DNA of 32,126 nucleotides from JBMOKU01 sp049324315 (GTDB taxonomy: Bacteria > Bacillota > Clostridia > Peptostreptococcales > Thermotaleaceae), in contig JBMOKU010000069.1 of the NCBI GenBank assembly GCA_049324315.1, forward strand, positions 1-32,126. The letters are read 5' to 3'. A model generated the notes under the pieces. That model was given only the letters and a program-made list of their open reading frames with translations, was not told where the DNA came from and made no database searches. Both the position numbers and the translations under genes were made by a program. Every line of letters begins with the position of its first letter. Positions within the stretch are counted from its first letter, which is position 1. This document shows, piece by piece, positions 16,964-24,516 of the stretch.

Positions 16964-18925
16964 ATGGAGGAAAGTAGAATCTATCATAATTCGTATCAAC
17001 TTCTCTTTCGTACTCCCTTTGGAGCCGTGCCCTGTGAAGAAAGCATAACACTTCGACTGACGATCCACAGAAACCAACCTGTAGAATTTGTCTTACTTAG
17101 GCTATGGATCAATCATGAAGAACGTATTCTTCAAATGCAGTTAAGAAATGAATCAGATTTTGAACAATCCTATGAGGTTTCTTTCACAGCTCCTTCTGAG
17201 CCGGGCTTGATCTGGTATTACTTTATCATTATCCAGGGGGATAAAGTTTCTTACTATGGAAACAATGATGAGAAACTGGGTGGTATCGGCTGTTTGTACA
17301 GCCACATCCCCCCAGCCTATCAAATCACCGTACACAAACGAAACTGCAGTACGCCAAATTGGTTTAAGGAAGCTGTTATGTACCAGATTTTTGTTGATCG
17401 GTTTTATAACGGCAATGAACCTCAGAAAATCCTGAATCATAAAGAAGGTGCTTATCTACACCGCCGTTGGGACGATATTCCAAGATATATACGAGATCCG
17501 GAAACCAACAAAGTGCTTCAGTATGACTTTTTTGGTGGAAATCTAAAGGGCATCATGAAAAAACTTCCTTATCTAAAGGAACTAGGCATACATAGCATCT
17601 ATCTAAATCCTATATTTGAGTCCCCCAGTAATCATAAATATGATACAGGTGATTATAAAAAAATAGATCCTATGTTTGGAGACCTCGAGACTTTTCAACA
17701 ATTCTGTAAAGAGGCAAAAGCTCTCGGTATCTCCATTATTTTAGATGGTGTATTTAGCCATACGGGAAGCGACAGTATTTATTTCAATAAATACAATCAT
17801 TATCCCTCCGTGGGTGCTTACCAGTCAAAAGCTTCTCCCTACTTCCCTTGGTATCAGTTTATTAATTATCCAGAAGATTATGATTGTTGGTGGGGCATTG
17901 ATGTACTGCCGAATGTCAACGAGATGGAACCAATCTATCTGGATTTCATGCTCTATGATAAAGATAGTGTGGTCAAATACTGGATAAACAACGGAGCAAA
18001 AGGATGGCGGCTGGATGTGGCTGATGAACTGCCTGATGCCTTTATTAAGACCTTTAGAAAAACGATGAAGGATATAGATAAAGATTCGATACTCATTGGC
18101 GAGGTTTGGGAGGATGCTTCTAATAAAGTGAGTCATGGAGAGCCGCGGCAATACCTGTTTGGTGAAGAACTGGATTCTGTCATGAATTATCCTTTTCGGA
18201 ATATCCTTATCGACTTTATATTGGGAAGGAAGGACAGCCGTCTGACCTGTCACGCTTTCATGCAGCTTTATGAAAATTATCCCCTGCACCATTTCTACTC
18301 TTTAATGAATCTATTGGGCAGCCACGATGTGCCTAGGATCTTGACGGTTTTAGGTGAAGCATCTACTGATGAACATCTATCGATTGAGGAAAGGGAGACT
18401 TACACGCTGCCTCCACATCTAGAGAAACTTGCTGTACATCGCCTTAAGCTGTTAACCCTGGTTCAACTGACCTTTCCGGGTGTCCCCTGCATCTATTATG
18501 GTGATGAAGCAGGACTTCAAGGCCATGCAGACCCGTTAAACCGTCGCACATATCCATGGGGCCATGAGAACATGGCCTTGTTGGAATGGCATAAGAAACT
18601 TATCCGTATTCGAAATCGTTATGATATCTTTAAAACAGGAGAATGGTTTCCTCAATATTTATCAGATGATATATTTGGTTTTGTGCGTCGAATCACCAAT
18701 CAACGGGATGTATTCCTTCAACCAAGAAAAAATAATGTCGCACTTGTCCTTATCAATAGGAATCCGGAAAATGAGTGTACCCTTTCCATCAATGTGTCCC
18801 AGTGGTTTGAACAAGATTGCATCTTTGATATTCTCCATGATAGCCAGGAAATTTTATTGATGGATGGGTACCTTACCCTCACCCTATCTCCACTGCAAGG
18901 GAAAATATTAATGCAGAGTCCTTAA
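16964..18925 (+). CDS. GH13 alpha-glycosidase, neopullulanase/cyclomaltodextrinase-like
   Basis: A 653-residue GH13 hydrolase without signal peptide, hence cytoplasmic. An N-terminal beta-domain (about 1-130) precedes the barrel, which starts near AVMYQIFVDRFYNG. The triad is intact: Asp351 in GWRLDVADE, Glu380 in LIGEVWED, Asp455 in LLGSHDVPR. HKYDTGDY and the ILDGVFSHTG region are typical of the neopullulanase, maltogenic amylase and cyclomaltodextrinase group. As the last gene of the glycogen operon it probably trims limit dextrins or maltodextrins left by GlgP, a role filled elsewhere by GlgX or pullulanase; none of those is present in the visible operon. GCAGGTG sits 6 nt before ATG 16964. 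Its stop lies at the centre of a perfect palindrome. Confidence 0.85.
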   Translation: MEESRIYHNSYQLLFRTPFGAVPCEESITLRLTIHRNQPVEFVLLRLWINHEERILQMQLRNESDFEQSYEVSFTAPSEPGLIWYYFIIIQGDKVSYYGNNDEKLGGIGCLYSHIPPAYQITVHKRNCSTPNWFKEAVMYQIFVDRFYNGNEPQKILNHKEGAYLHRRWDDIPRYIRDPETNKVLQYDFFGGNLKGIMKKLPYLKELGIHSIYLNPIFESPSNHKYDTGDYKKIDPMFGDLETFQQFCKEAKALGISIILDGVFSHTGSDSIYFNKYNHYPSVGAYQSKASPYFPWYQFINYPEDYDCWWGIDVLPNVNEMEPIYLDFMLYDKDSVVKYWINNGAKGWRLDVADELPDAFIKTFRKTMKDIDKDSILIGEVWEDASNKVSHGEPRQYLFGEELDSVMNYPFRNILIDFILGRKDSRLTCHAFMQLYENYPLHHFYSLMNLLGSHDVPRILTVLGEASTDEHLSIEERETYTLPPHLEKLAVHRLKLLTLVQLTFPGVPCIYYGDEAGLQGHADPLNRRTYPWGHENMALLEWHKKLIRIRNRYDIFKTGEWFPQYLSDDIFGFVRRITNQRDVFLQPRKNNVALVLINRNPENECTLSINVSQWFEQDCIFDILHDSQEILLMDGYLTLTLSPLQGKILMQSP

Positions 18926-18940
18926 GGACTCTGCATTAAT
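18907..18940 (+). terminator. perfect 34-nt palindrome over the stop codon of the glycogen operon
   Basis: ATTAATGCAGAGTCC, TTAA, then the exact reverse complement: a 15-bp stem centred on 18923/18924. The TAA stop of the last operon gene is in the centre. No U-run follows (GATTTAAAC), so it is either a weak terminator or a 3'-end stabilising hairpin. Confidence 0.6.
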
Positions 18941-18950
18941 GATTTAAACT

Positions 18951-19124
18951 TGTTGTGCTAGTTGATGTAGATTTGCTTTGTGGAGAGGCTTATAGAGTTT
19001 GTTAGCGAAGCGGAAGATCAGTTGCATCAACTGTTTGAGCGTAGCGAGTTTTGATGCAACCTGCAGCAAGCTTACAAACTCTAAGCCTCGTAACACTAGC
19101 AAATCGGAGTCAACTAGCACAACA
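18951..19124. repeat. 174-nt imperfect palindromic element (MITE- or structured-RNA-like)
   Basis: Outer arms TGTTGTGCTAGTTGA (18951-18965) and its exact complement (19110-19124); then ATTTGCT (18971-18977) with AGCAAAT (19098-19104); GAGGCTTA plus GAGTTTGT with a 2-nt bulge against 19073-19089; and an inner 10-bp helix GTTGCATCAA/TTGATGCAAC (19021-19030, 19051-19060). No ORF of note. The right end lies 7 nt from the stop of the ctp gene. A 21-nt end sequence recurs at 22162-22182 and a left-end-like sequence at 14438-14457. Confidence 0.75.
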
Positions 19125-19131
19125 CATTTTT

Positions 19132-20349
19132 CTACTTTATCTTCGCTTTTATTACTTCCTCAGCCTTCTGGAGCTGTTTATCCTCTTCTTCCTTAAGCTG
19201 CCCGCTCTCCAGCTTCTCTTGATCAATTTCAATACTTATATCAGGCTCAATACCCTTTCCATGGATATAAGTTCCATTGGGTGTAAAATATTGGGACGTT
19301 GTTAATTTGAATCCAGTTCCGTCCTTTAACTCTTTTACCTGCTGTACCAACCCTTTTCCGAAAGTAGTTGTCCCGATCAGTGTTCCTGATTTTGTATCCT
19401 TCACCGCACCGGCAAGAATTTCGGACGCGCTGGCACTGCCCTTGTTAACCAATAATACAAGGGGGAGATCCAACTTTCTGGCATCGGAGTTTTCATATCT
19501 TCTTTCACCAGATCGCTCCTGAGTATACACGATAACCTGTTTGCCCAGCAATTCATCTGCAATTTTTATACATTCACCCAACAATCCTCCCGGATTGTTT
19601 CTCAAATCGATAATAAGTCCTTTCATTTGCTGCTTCTGTAGTTCTTTTAAATGGGTCTTAAAATCCTCTGAGGTTTGCTCATCAAACATGGTAATGCGGA
19701 TATATCCAATCTGATCATCCAGCATTTTGGATTTCACAGTCTTTAATCGTATCTCTTCCCTAACGATCTCTACCACGAAGGGCTCCGGTTTTCCGGGTCT
19801 AAGAACCGTCAGGCTAACTTTTGTTCCGGGTTCCCCTTTAATCATAGCAACAGCTTCATCTAACTTCTCCGCTGTAACCTCCTTGTCATTTACTTTCACA
19901 ATTTTGTCCCCAGATATCATGCCGGCCCTTTCTCCCGGTGTATCTTCTATGGGGGCCACCACCGTAACAAATCCATCCTCTCCCGGTGTCATAATAACCC
20001 CGATTCCACCATATGTACCCTTTGTATGGGTCATGAAGTCGTCAAACTCTTTTTTGGTCATATAGACGGAATAAGGATCTTCCAAGGATGCAAACAGTCC
20101 CTTAATCACTGCATCTTCGATCTTGCTTTCATCTATGGGTTTATAATAATTTTCATCAATAAAATCCTTTAAGGTAAGCATTTTACTAAAGGATTCATTT
20201 AACCCTTTATAATACTCATAATTTTCCTTTGAAATTACAACTTTTTGACCAAAAGTTAATGCAAATGCATTTGTTAATGTAAATGTAACGATACTGCTCA
20301 ACATAACGATAATTACTGCACCTATCAAAGCATTTTTCCTGCTGATCAT
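19132..20349 (-). CDS. S41 C-terminal processing protease with PDZ domain
   Basis: A 405-residue serine protease of the CtpA/CtpB family, anchored by one N-terminal membrane segment (about 5-28) with the catalytic part outside the membrane. A PDZ domain lies at about 90-175 (GGIGVIMTPG, GERAGMISGDKIVKVND). The Ser/Lys dyad is Ser307 in GSASASE and Lys332 in GKGLVQQ, 25 residues apart as in E. coli Prc. The start at 20349 follows GAGGTGAAGG. In B. subtilis ctpB is next to ftsEX and minJ and cleaves SpoIVFA during sporulation; whether this protein does so is unknown. A good promoter lies about 70 nt upstream. A charged, Glu/Lys-rich tail follows the catalytic domain. Confidence 0.92.
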   Translation of the reverse strand: MISRKNALIGAVIIVMLSSIVTFTLTNAFALTFGQKVVISKENYEYYKGLNESFSKMLTLKDFIDENYYKPIDESKIEDAVIKGLFASLEDPYSVYMTKKEFDDFMTHTKGTYGGIGVIMTPGEDGFVTVVAPIEDTPGERAGMISGDKIVKVNDKEVTAEKLDEAVAMIKGEPGTKVSLTVLRPGKPEPFVVEIVREEIRLKTVKSKMLDDQIGYIRITMFDEQTSEDFKTHLKELQKQQMKGLIIDLRNNPGGLLGECIKIADELLGKQVIVYTQERSGERRYENSDARKLDLPLVLLVNKGSASASEILAGAVKDTKSGTLIGTTTFGKGLVQQVKELKDGTGFKLTTSQYFTPNGTYIHGKGIEPDISIEIDQEKLESGQLKEEEDKQLQKAEEVIKAKIK

Positions 20350-20420
20350 CTTTCCTTCACCTCTATTTCTGTTGTCATAGATAGGAATGCACATATTAAT
20401 ATTATTCCGTAATCCAGTTC

Positions 20421-20449
20421 ATTATAACAGTATTTTATAAAAGATGCAA
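20421..20449 (-). promoter_or_regulatory. promoter of the ctp gene
   Basis: TTGCAT (20449-20444), 17-nt spacer and a perfect TATAAT (20426-20421) on the minus strand; start point near 20414. Confidence 0.6.
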
Positions 20450-20459
20450 AGTCAAAAGC

Positions 20460-21302
20460 CTAATAAGCTTTATTTCTGTGCTTCTTCACCATATAAGCAT
20501 ACATGTCTCTTTGATATCCTTCGGAAATTCTTCTGATCAGCTCATTATCTACGGAAGGATACTGCACATCATCTATACATGAAATGGGGAGAACATTAAC
20601 GGAGGTCCCTGTCATAAAAGCACCCTGTAAGCTTTCCATATCATTCATATGCATCATTTTTTCTTCTACTTCAATTCCCAGTTCCTGACATACCTTCATG
20701 ATATGGTTCCTTGTCACGCCTAAAAGTACATCTCCCTCTGGCGCAGTATAGACACGATCAGCTTTGATAAAAAAGATATTTGATCTGCTTCCCTCTGTAA
20801 TATATCTTTCATGATTGATTAAAAGCACTTCAAAAGCACCGGTGCTCTCCCTTATTTTCTTGACGGTTTCTTTTAATTGTCTATTAACGGTTTTCACATT
20901 TGGGTTTTCTCTTTCAATTGAAAGGGTTACTGTATGAATGCCTTTTGCGTAGACATCTGCAGAAGGATAATAACTCTCTACAAAAAACACAAAGAAATCC
21001 TGCTGTTCTTGATCCAGCTTTGTACATATCAGCTTTACATTTAGATTATCTACCTTGTTTGCTACTATCAGTCTATGAATTTCAATCAAGATCTCCTCAT
21101 CCATTTTTTTTAGTTTATATCCAAGAAGCTCAATAGATTTTCTCATTCGCATCATGTGATCTTCAAAAAACAAAACAACACCATCCGCGATTCTTATCAC
21201 CTCGTAAACCGTTGGATCTTCAATACCTTCAAAATATTTGTCATCATTGGAAGAGACAAGTTTTCCATTAAAGATATAATAGTCAAGAATTGCTTCCTTC
21301 AT
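20460..21302 (-). CDS. class IV PLP-dependent aminotransferase (BCAT/DAAT/ADC-lyase fold)
   Basis: A 280-residue fold-type IV enzyme. Lys137 in VKTVNRQLKE is at the PLP-lysine position of the family, and Glu170 in ITEGSRSNIFFI corresponds to the conserved glutamate contacting the PLP ring nitrogen; GVTRNHIMKVCQELGIEVEE is a further family signature. Branched-chain aminotransferase, D-amino-acid aminotransferase and aminodeoxychorismate lyase share this fold. The length and the absence of the longer BCAT N-terminus fit the DAAT/PabC side, but no substrate can be assigned. The ATG at 21302 follows AGAGGTG with 8-nt spacing. It lies upstream of and co-directional with ctp, which has its own promoter. 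A TATAAT at 21346-21341 may be its -10 box. Confidence 0.8.
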   Translation of the reverse strand: MKEAILDYYIFNGKLVSSNDDKYFEGIEDPTVYEVIRIADGVVLFFEDHMMRMRKSIELLGYKLKKMDEEILIEIHRLIVANKVDNLNVKLICTKLDQEQQDFFVFFVESYYPSADVYAKGIHTVTLSIERENPNVKTVNRQLKETVKKIRESTGAFEVLLINHERYITEGSRSNIFFIKADRVYTAPEGDVLLGVTRNHIMKVCQELGIEVEEKMMHMNDMESLQGAFMTGTSVNVLPISCIDDVQYPSVDNELIRRISEGYQRDMYAYMVKKHRNKAY

Positions 21303-21411
21303 TACATTGGCACCTCTTTTCCATATCTGCAAGTATTTCTATTATACCGCAAAATTCTTCATATAATCTATGGAAATCTTTGAAGTTCTGAATTTGTTAT
21401 TGTTAGGCAAA

Positions 21412-21438
21412 GACGGACGCGCAATGCGCGCCCCTACC
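21412..21438. repeat. GC-rich REP-like palindrome
   Basis: The minus strand reads GGTAGGGGCGCGCATTGCGC followed by GTCCGTC; GGGCGCGC pairs with GCGCGTCC around AT. The base composition is very unlike the surrounding AT-rich DNA. Similar GTAGGGGCG...CGCCCG palindromes are familiar as dispersed intergenic repeats in bacteria. A GGGGACAGGCCC stretch follows at 21509-21520. Confidence 0.5.
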
Positions 21439-21446
21439 ATCAATGA

Positions 21447-21493
21447 AAAAAAGCTTCCTAATAGGAGCTTATACCCTTTTAGGAAGCTTTTTT
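21447..21493 (-). terminator. rho-independent terminator of rubrerythrin
   Basis: Stem AAAAAAGCTTCCTAA paired with TTAGGAAGCTTTTTT, flanked by A and T runs, 26 nt past the rubrerythrin stop. It could work in both directions. Confidence 0.85.
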
Positions 21494-21518
21494 ATCCATA
21501 TTTAACCGGGGACAGGCC

Positions 21519-22013
21519 CTAGTATTTAATAAACTTATCTCCCGGTACGTTACAGATAAAGCATTTTTCAGGCACTGCCTTTTCAATGTTTCCACAGACA
21601 GGACATAGGTAGTAGAATACTTCTTCTTCACTATCAATCATTTCAAGTGCTTCTTGATATAATTTTGCATGCACTTCTTCGGCTTTTAATGCCGCCATGA
21701 AGGACATTACGGCTGCTTTATTTCCTTCTTTTTCAGCAATTTCCAAGAACTCCGGATACATATCCTTATACTCATAGGTTTCACCGTTTACTGCATCCTG
21801 TAAGTTTTCAAGCGTGGACTTGATCTTTCCTGCCACTTCAAAATGCTTATGGGCATGAAGTGTTTCAGCGTCAGCTGCTGCTTTAAACAATTTTGCAGCA
21901 TTCTTTTTACCTTCCAATTCGGCTTTCTTTGCATAGGCAAGATATTTTCTATTTGCCTGGGATTCTCCGGCAAATGCCGCCATTAAGTTTTCTAGTGTTT
22001 TGTTGTTTTCCAT
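21519..22013 (-). CDS. rbr: rubrerythrin
   Basis: A 164-residue peroxide-reducing non-haem iron protein of anaerobes. The N-terminal ferritin-like four-helix domain (about 1-125) has the diiron ligands: E in AGESQANRKY, ETLHAHKHF, and E residues in AEKEG and KAEEVHAKLY. The C-terminal rubredoxin-like knuckle has CPVCG and CFIC (CxxC-x12-CxxC), which binds one iron and delivers electrons. This is the standard arrangement and length is only slightly below the Clostridium and Desulfovibrio proteins. The start at 22013 follows GGAGGAG with 8-nt spacing; the in-frame ATG at 22028 lies inside that binding site. The mRNA leader has a possible hairpin ACGAGTA/TACTCGT (22039-22045, 22075-22081). Confidence 0.95.
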   Translation of the reverse strand: MENNKTLENLMAAFAGESQANRKYLAYAKKAELEGKKNAAKLFKAAADAETLHAHKHFEVAGKIKSTLENLQDAVNGETYEYKDMYPEFLEIAEKEGNKAAVMSFMAALKAEEVHAKLYQEALEMIDSEEEVFYYLCPVCGNIEKAVPEKCFICNVPGDKFIKY

Positions 22014-22095
22014 ACTAATCTCCTCCATTCAAAAATTAACGAGTATGTTACCTTATTCATCTATGAAAATGTGGTACTCGTCTGCGCTCTTTTTA

Positions 22096-22125
22096 TATAT
22101 ACCAACTCCTAGAGAATATAAACAA
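22096..22125 (-). promoter_or_regulatory. possible promoter of rubrerythrin
   Basis: TTGTTT (22125-22120), 18-nt spacer, TATATA (22101-22096). No clear PerR box (TTATAAT-N-ATTATAA) was found beside it. Confidence 0.4.
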
Positions 22126-22161
22126 AGATTTTTAAATTAAATATCTTTTTTCACAAAGATA

Positions 22162-22182
22162 AGTCAACTAGCACAACGCATT
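22162..22182. repeat. solo end of the palindromic element
   Basis: AGTCAACTAGCACAACGCAT plus T matches 19108-19128 at 20 of 21 positions. No complementary arm was found within about 150 nt, so it is a remnant or a solo terminus. It ends 3 nt before the mutY stop codon, as the full copy ends just before the ctp stop. Confidence 0.6.
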
Positions 22183-22185
22183 AGA

Positions 22186-23286
22186 TTATGCTCCCCTTAT
22201 CTTCTTAAATACTTTCATAAAAGCAGTAGGAACCGCATAATCTGAAAGCTCATCCCATGTTATCCACCGTATTTCCGGGTAGTCAATTTGTACTTCTTTC
22301 TTGGCTAAAAAACCATAAGTTTTCATCTTCCACTTCATGTGGGTAAAGATATGATGATTTTCGGCAACAGGATTTCCAACATCTGTGCACAATCCATAGA
22401 GATCTTCCAACAAAGCATGAATGCTTTTTCCTTCTCCTCGATGCTTATCCCTTTCGACAGAAGGCAATGTCCACAGCTCTGCCAATAATCCTTCAGAAGG
22501 GCGTTTGGTAATGAGAAATTTTTCTCTTATCCTAACAAAAGCCAATTCCATTTCAATTTCAGGAATCTTTTCTTTTTTCTTTCGTATAGGGAGTGTATCC
22601 TGTATAGCTTCTTTTCTTGCTTCACAATCATCGAAGACAGGGCATGCCGTACATTTCGGTGCAGTAGGCGTACAAATCAGTGCACCAAGCTCCATCAAGC
22701 TTTGATTAAAAAAGGATGGATGACTGCTTGGGACAAGTGCATAACCAATTTTCTCCATCTCTTTTCTCGTCTTCCCTTCCATAATATCCCCTGTCACATA
22801 AAAAAGTCTTGAAAATACCCGCATTACGTTACCGTCTACTGCTGGAACGACTTTCGAAAAAGCAATACTTAATACAGCGCCAGCCGTATAAGCACCAATT
22901 CCCGGAATTTTGAGAATCTCCTGCAAACCGGCAGGCATCTTCCCATTGAAGTTTGTCACAATATAACGAGCTCCAACTGCAAGATTGCGGGCTCTTTTAT
23001 AGTAGCCTAATCCCTCCCATGCTTTCAGCACTTCCTCCTCCTTTGCATCGGCAAGAGCATGGATGGTAGGAAACTTTCTGATAAAATTCTCATAATAGGG
23101 AATCACTGTTTCTACTCGTGTCTGCTGCAGCATGACTTCTGAAATCCATATATAATATGGATCACGGGTTTCTCTCCACGGCAGCTTCCTGTGGTTTTTT
23201 TTATACCAATGAATAAGATTATTCTGGATGTTCTCAATTCTCTTTTGATCAAAGTTTTTCCAATCTCCTAGTATATATTTTGACAT
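22186..23286 (-). CDS. mutY: A/G-specific adenine DNA glycosylase
   Basis: A 366-residue base-excision repair enzyme that removes adenine mispaired with 8-oxoguanine. The catalytic Glu50 in SEVMLQQTRV and Asp151 in VDGNVMRV are 101 residues apart, as in E. coli MutY (Glu37, Asp138). The helix-hairpin-helix LKIPGIGAYTAGAV lies before Asp151. The 4Fe-4S ligands are Cys205, Cys212, Cys215 and Cys221 (C-x6-C-x2-C-x5-C). The C-terminal third is the NUDIX-like 8-oxoG recognition domain. Start at 23286 with AAAGAGGT upstream. It lies co-directionally between the M23 peptidase and rubrerythrin, but terminators on both sides suggest it is its own unit. Confidence 0.95.
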   Translation of the reverse strand: MSKYILGDWKNFDQKRIENIQNNLIHWYKKNHRKLPWRETRDPYYIWISEVMLQQTRVETVIPYYENFIRKFPTIHALADAKEEEVLKAWEGLGYYKRARNLAVGARYIVTNFNGKMPAGLQEILKIPGIGAYTAGAVLSIAFSKVVPAVDGNVMRVFSRLFYVTGDIMEGKTRKEMEKIGYALVPSSHPSFFNQSLMELGALICTPTAPKCTACPVFDDCEARKEAIQDTLPIRKKKEKIPEIEMELAFVRIREKFLITKRPSEGLLAELWTLPSVERDKHRGEGKSIHALLEDLYGLCTDVGNPVAENHHIFTHMKWKMKTYGFLAKKEVQIDYPEIRWITWDELSDYAVPTAFMKVFKKIRGA

Positions 23287-23315
23287 AAAGCATACCTCTT
23301 TCCTATTTTAAATAC

Positions 23316-23349
23316 AAAGGTCATACATCATTGAATATGTATGACCTTT
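23316..23349 (-). terminator. terminator after the M23 peptidase gene
   Basis: Perfect 13-bp stem AAAGGTCATACAT/ATGTATGACCTTT with 8-nt loop. On the minus strand it is followed by TTTGTATTT, an interrupted U-tract. Confidence 0.65.
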
Positions 23350-23358
23350 CATCATTCA

Positions 23359-24486
23359 CTATTTTACCCAAGGAATTGGGTCTGTATATTCACCATTTTT
23401 CCTTACTTCAAAGTGTAAGTGGGGGCCTGTGGACATTCCTGTACTTCCTGCCTTAGAAATTGTATCTCCTCTTTTCACTTTGTCCCCTTCTTTCACCACT
23501 AGGCTGGAATTGTGGGCATAGAGCGTTACAATCCCACCCCCATGATCCACCATGACCACTTTTCCATAACCACCCAACCAGTCAGCATGGATGACTGTTC
23601 CATCCCCCGCCGCAACGACGCTTTTTCCGGTAGGGATAGCTATATCAACTCCGGTATGGAACTTCTTTGTCTTTAGTATCGGGTGGATCCTATAACCAAA
23701 TGGCGATGTAACCCGTGAATAGCCTGGGGCAGGCCAAGCTAACTTTCCACCGACATATTTTCCACCTAACTGTTTTTTACGAATTTCATCAGAGACCTTC
23801 TCTGCATATTTGTTCAATTCATCAATTTGCTTTTCCAATTCCTTATTGTCTTGTTTAATCTTTTCCTTGAGGCGACTCATATCTCCTCTGCTCTGCTCCA
23901 GTTCTTGCTGTTTGATTTCCATATTGTTCATCACCAGTGTCATTCTACTTTCCTGGGTTTGTAGGGTCTTTTTACGAGCTTCAACCAAATCTCTTTGATC
24001 TTTTAAATAAGCCAATAAATTGACATCATGATTGACAATCCGCTTTACCATATCCAATTTTGAAAAGAATTCCACAATTGACGCTGAGTCCAGCAATACC
24101 TCAGCATAGCCGATATTTCCATTTTTATACATGACTCTTAATCTTTGATTAAGCGTATCATTCTTATTAGAAATATTTTGTTCGGCTTTTTCCAAGTCTG
24201 CCTTTGCAATCTCTATCTGCTTTTTCGTCAGTGTAAGATCCTTGCTAAGTTCTCCAAGATCTTCTTCTGTTTTATCAATTTTCTTATCTAGATCCTGGAT
24301 TTGCACAGATAAGGTTTTTTCTTTCTTTTTATTCTCAGCAACCTTCTGCTGCGCATTTTTAATTTGACTGTTTAATTGATTTAATTTTTTCTGGTCATTC
24401 GTTACATCTGCTGCAAAGGATTGTATTAAAAAAATGAAGCACCACATCAGTGTAAAAATAAGTATCCTTTTTTTCTTGACGCTCAA
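23359..24486 (-). CDS. coiled-coil M23 (LytM) murein endopeptidase, probable FtsEX partner
   Basis: About 375 residues: a signal peptide or N-terminal anchor (about 7-25), a long coiled coil (about 28-235, heptad-rich Lys/Glu/Leu) and a C-terminal M23 domain. Zinc and catalytic residues are all present: His277 and Asp281 in HTGVDIA, and His356/His358 in GPHLHFE; thus it should be an active peptidoglycan endopeptidase, unlike E. coli EnvC, whose LytM domain is degenerate. It starts 30 nt after ftsX. FtsEX activates coiled-coil hydrolases at the wall (EnvC/AmiB, PcsB, CwlO), and this gene is placed exactly where such a partner would be. I choose TTG at 24486 because AAAGGGGG lies 8 nt upstream; the GTG at 24507 has no good binding site. 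Confidence 0.85.
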   Translation of the reverse strand: MSVKKKRILIFTLMWCFIFLIQSFAADVTNDQKKLNQLNSQIKNAQQKVAENKKKEKTLSVQIQDLDKKIDKTEEDLGELSKDLTLTKKQIEIAKADLEKAEQNISNKNDTLNQRLRVMYKNGNIGYAEVLLDSASIVEFFSKLDMVKRIVNHDVNLLAYLKDQRDLVEARKKTLQTQESRMTLVMNNMEIKQQELEQSRGDMSRLKEKIKQDNKELEKQIDELNKYAEKVSDEIRKKQLGGKYVGGKLAWPAPGYSRVTSPFGYRIHPILKTKKFHTGVDIAIPTGKSVVAAGDGTVIHADWLGGYGKVVMVDHGGGIVTLYAHNSSLVVKEGDKVKRGDTISKAGSTGMSTGPHLHFEVRKNGEYTDPIPWVK

Positions 24487-24516
24487 AACTATGTCCCCCT
24501 TTCCCACAAAAGCACC

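Noticed and set aside
17825..18292. 155-codon open frame antisense to the GH13 gene
   Set aside because: Shadow of a strongly conserved coding region; no binding site or family motif.
22014..22161. PerR operator upstream of rubrerythrin
   Set aside because: No TTATAAT-type 7-1-7 palindrome could be found; only a short hairpin in the leader.
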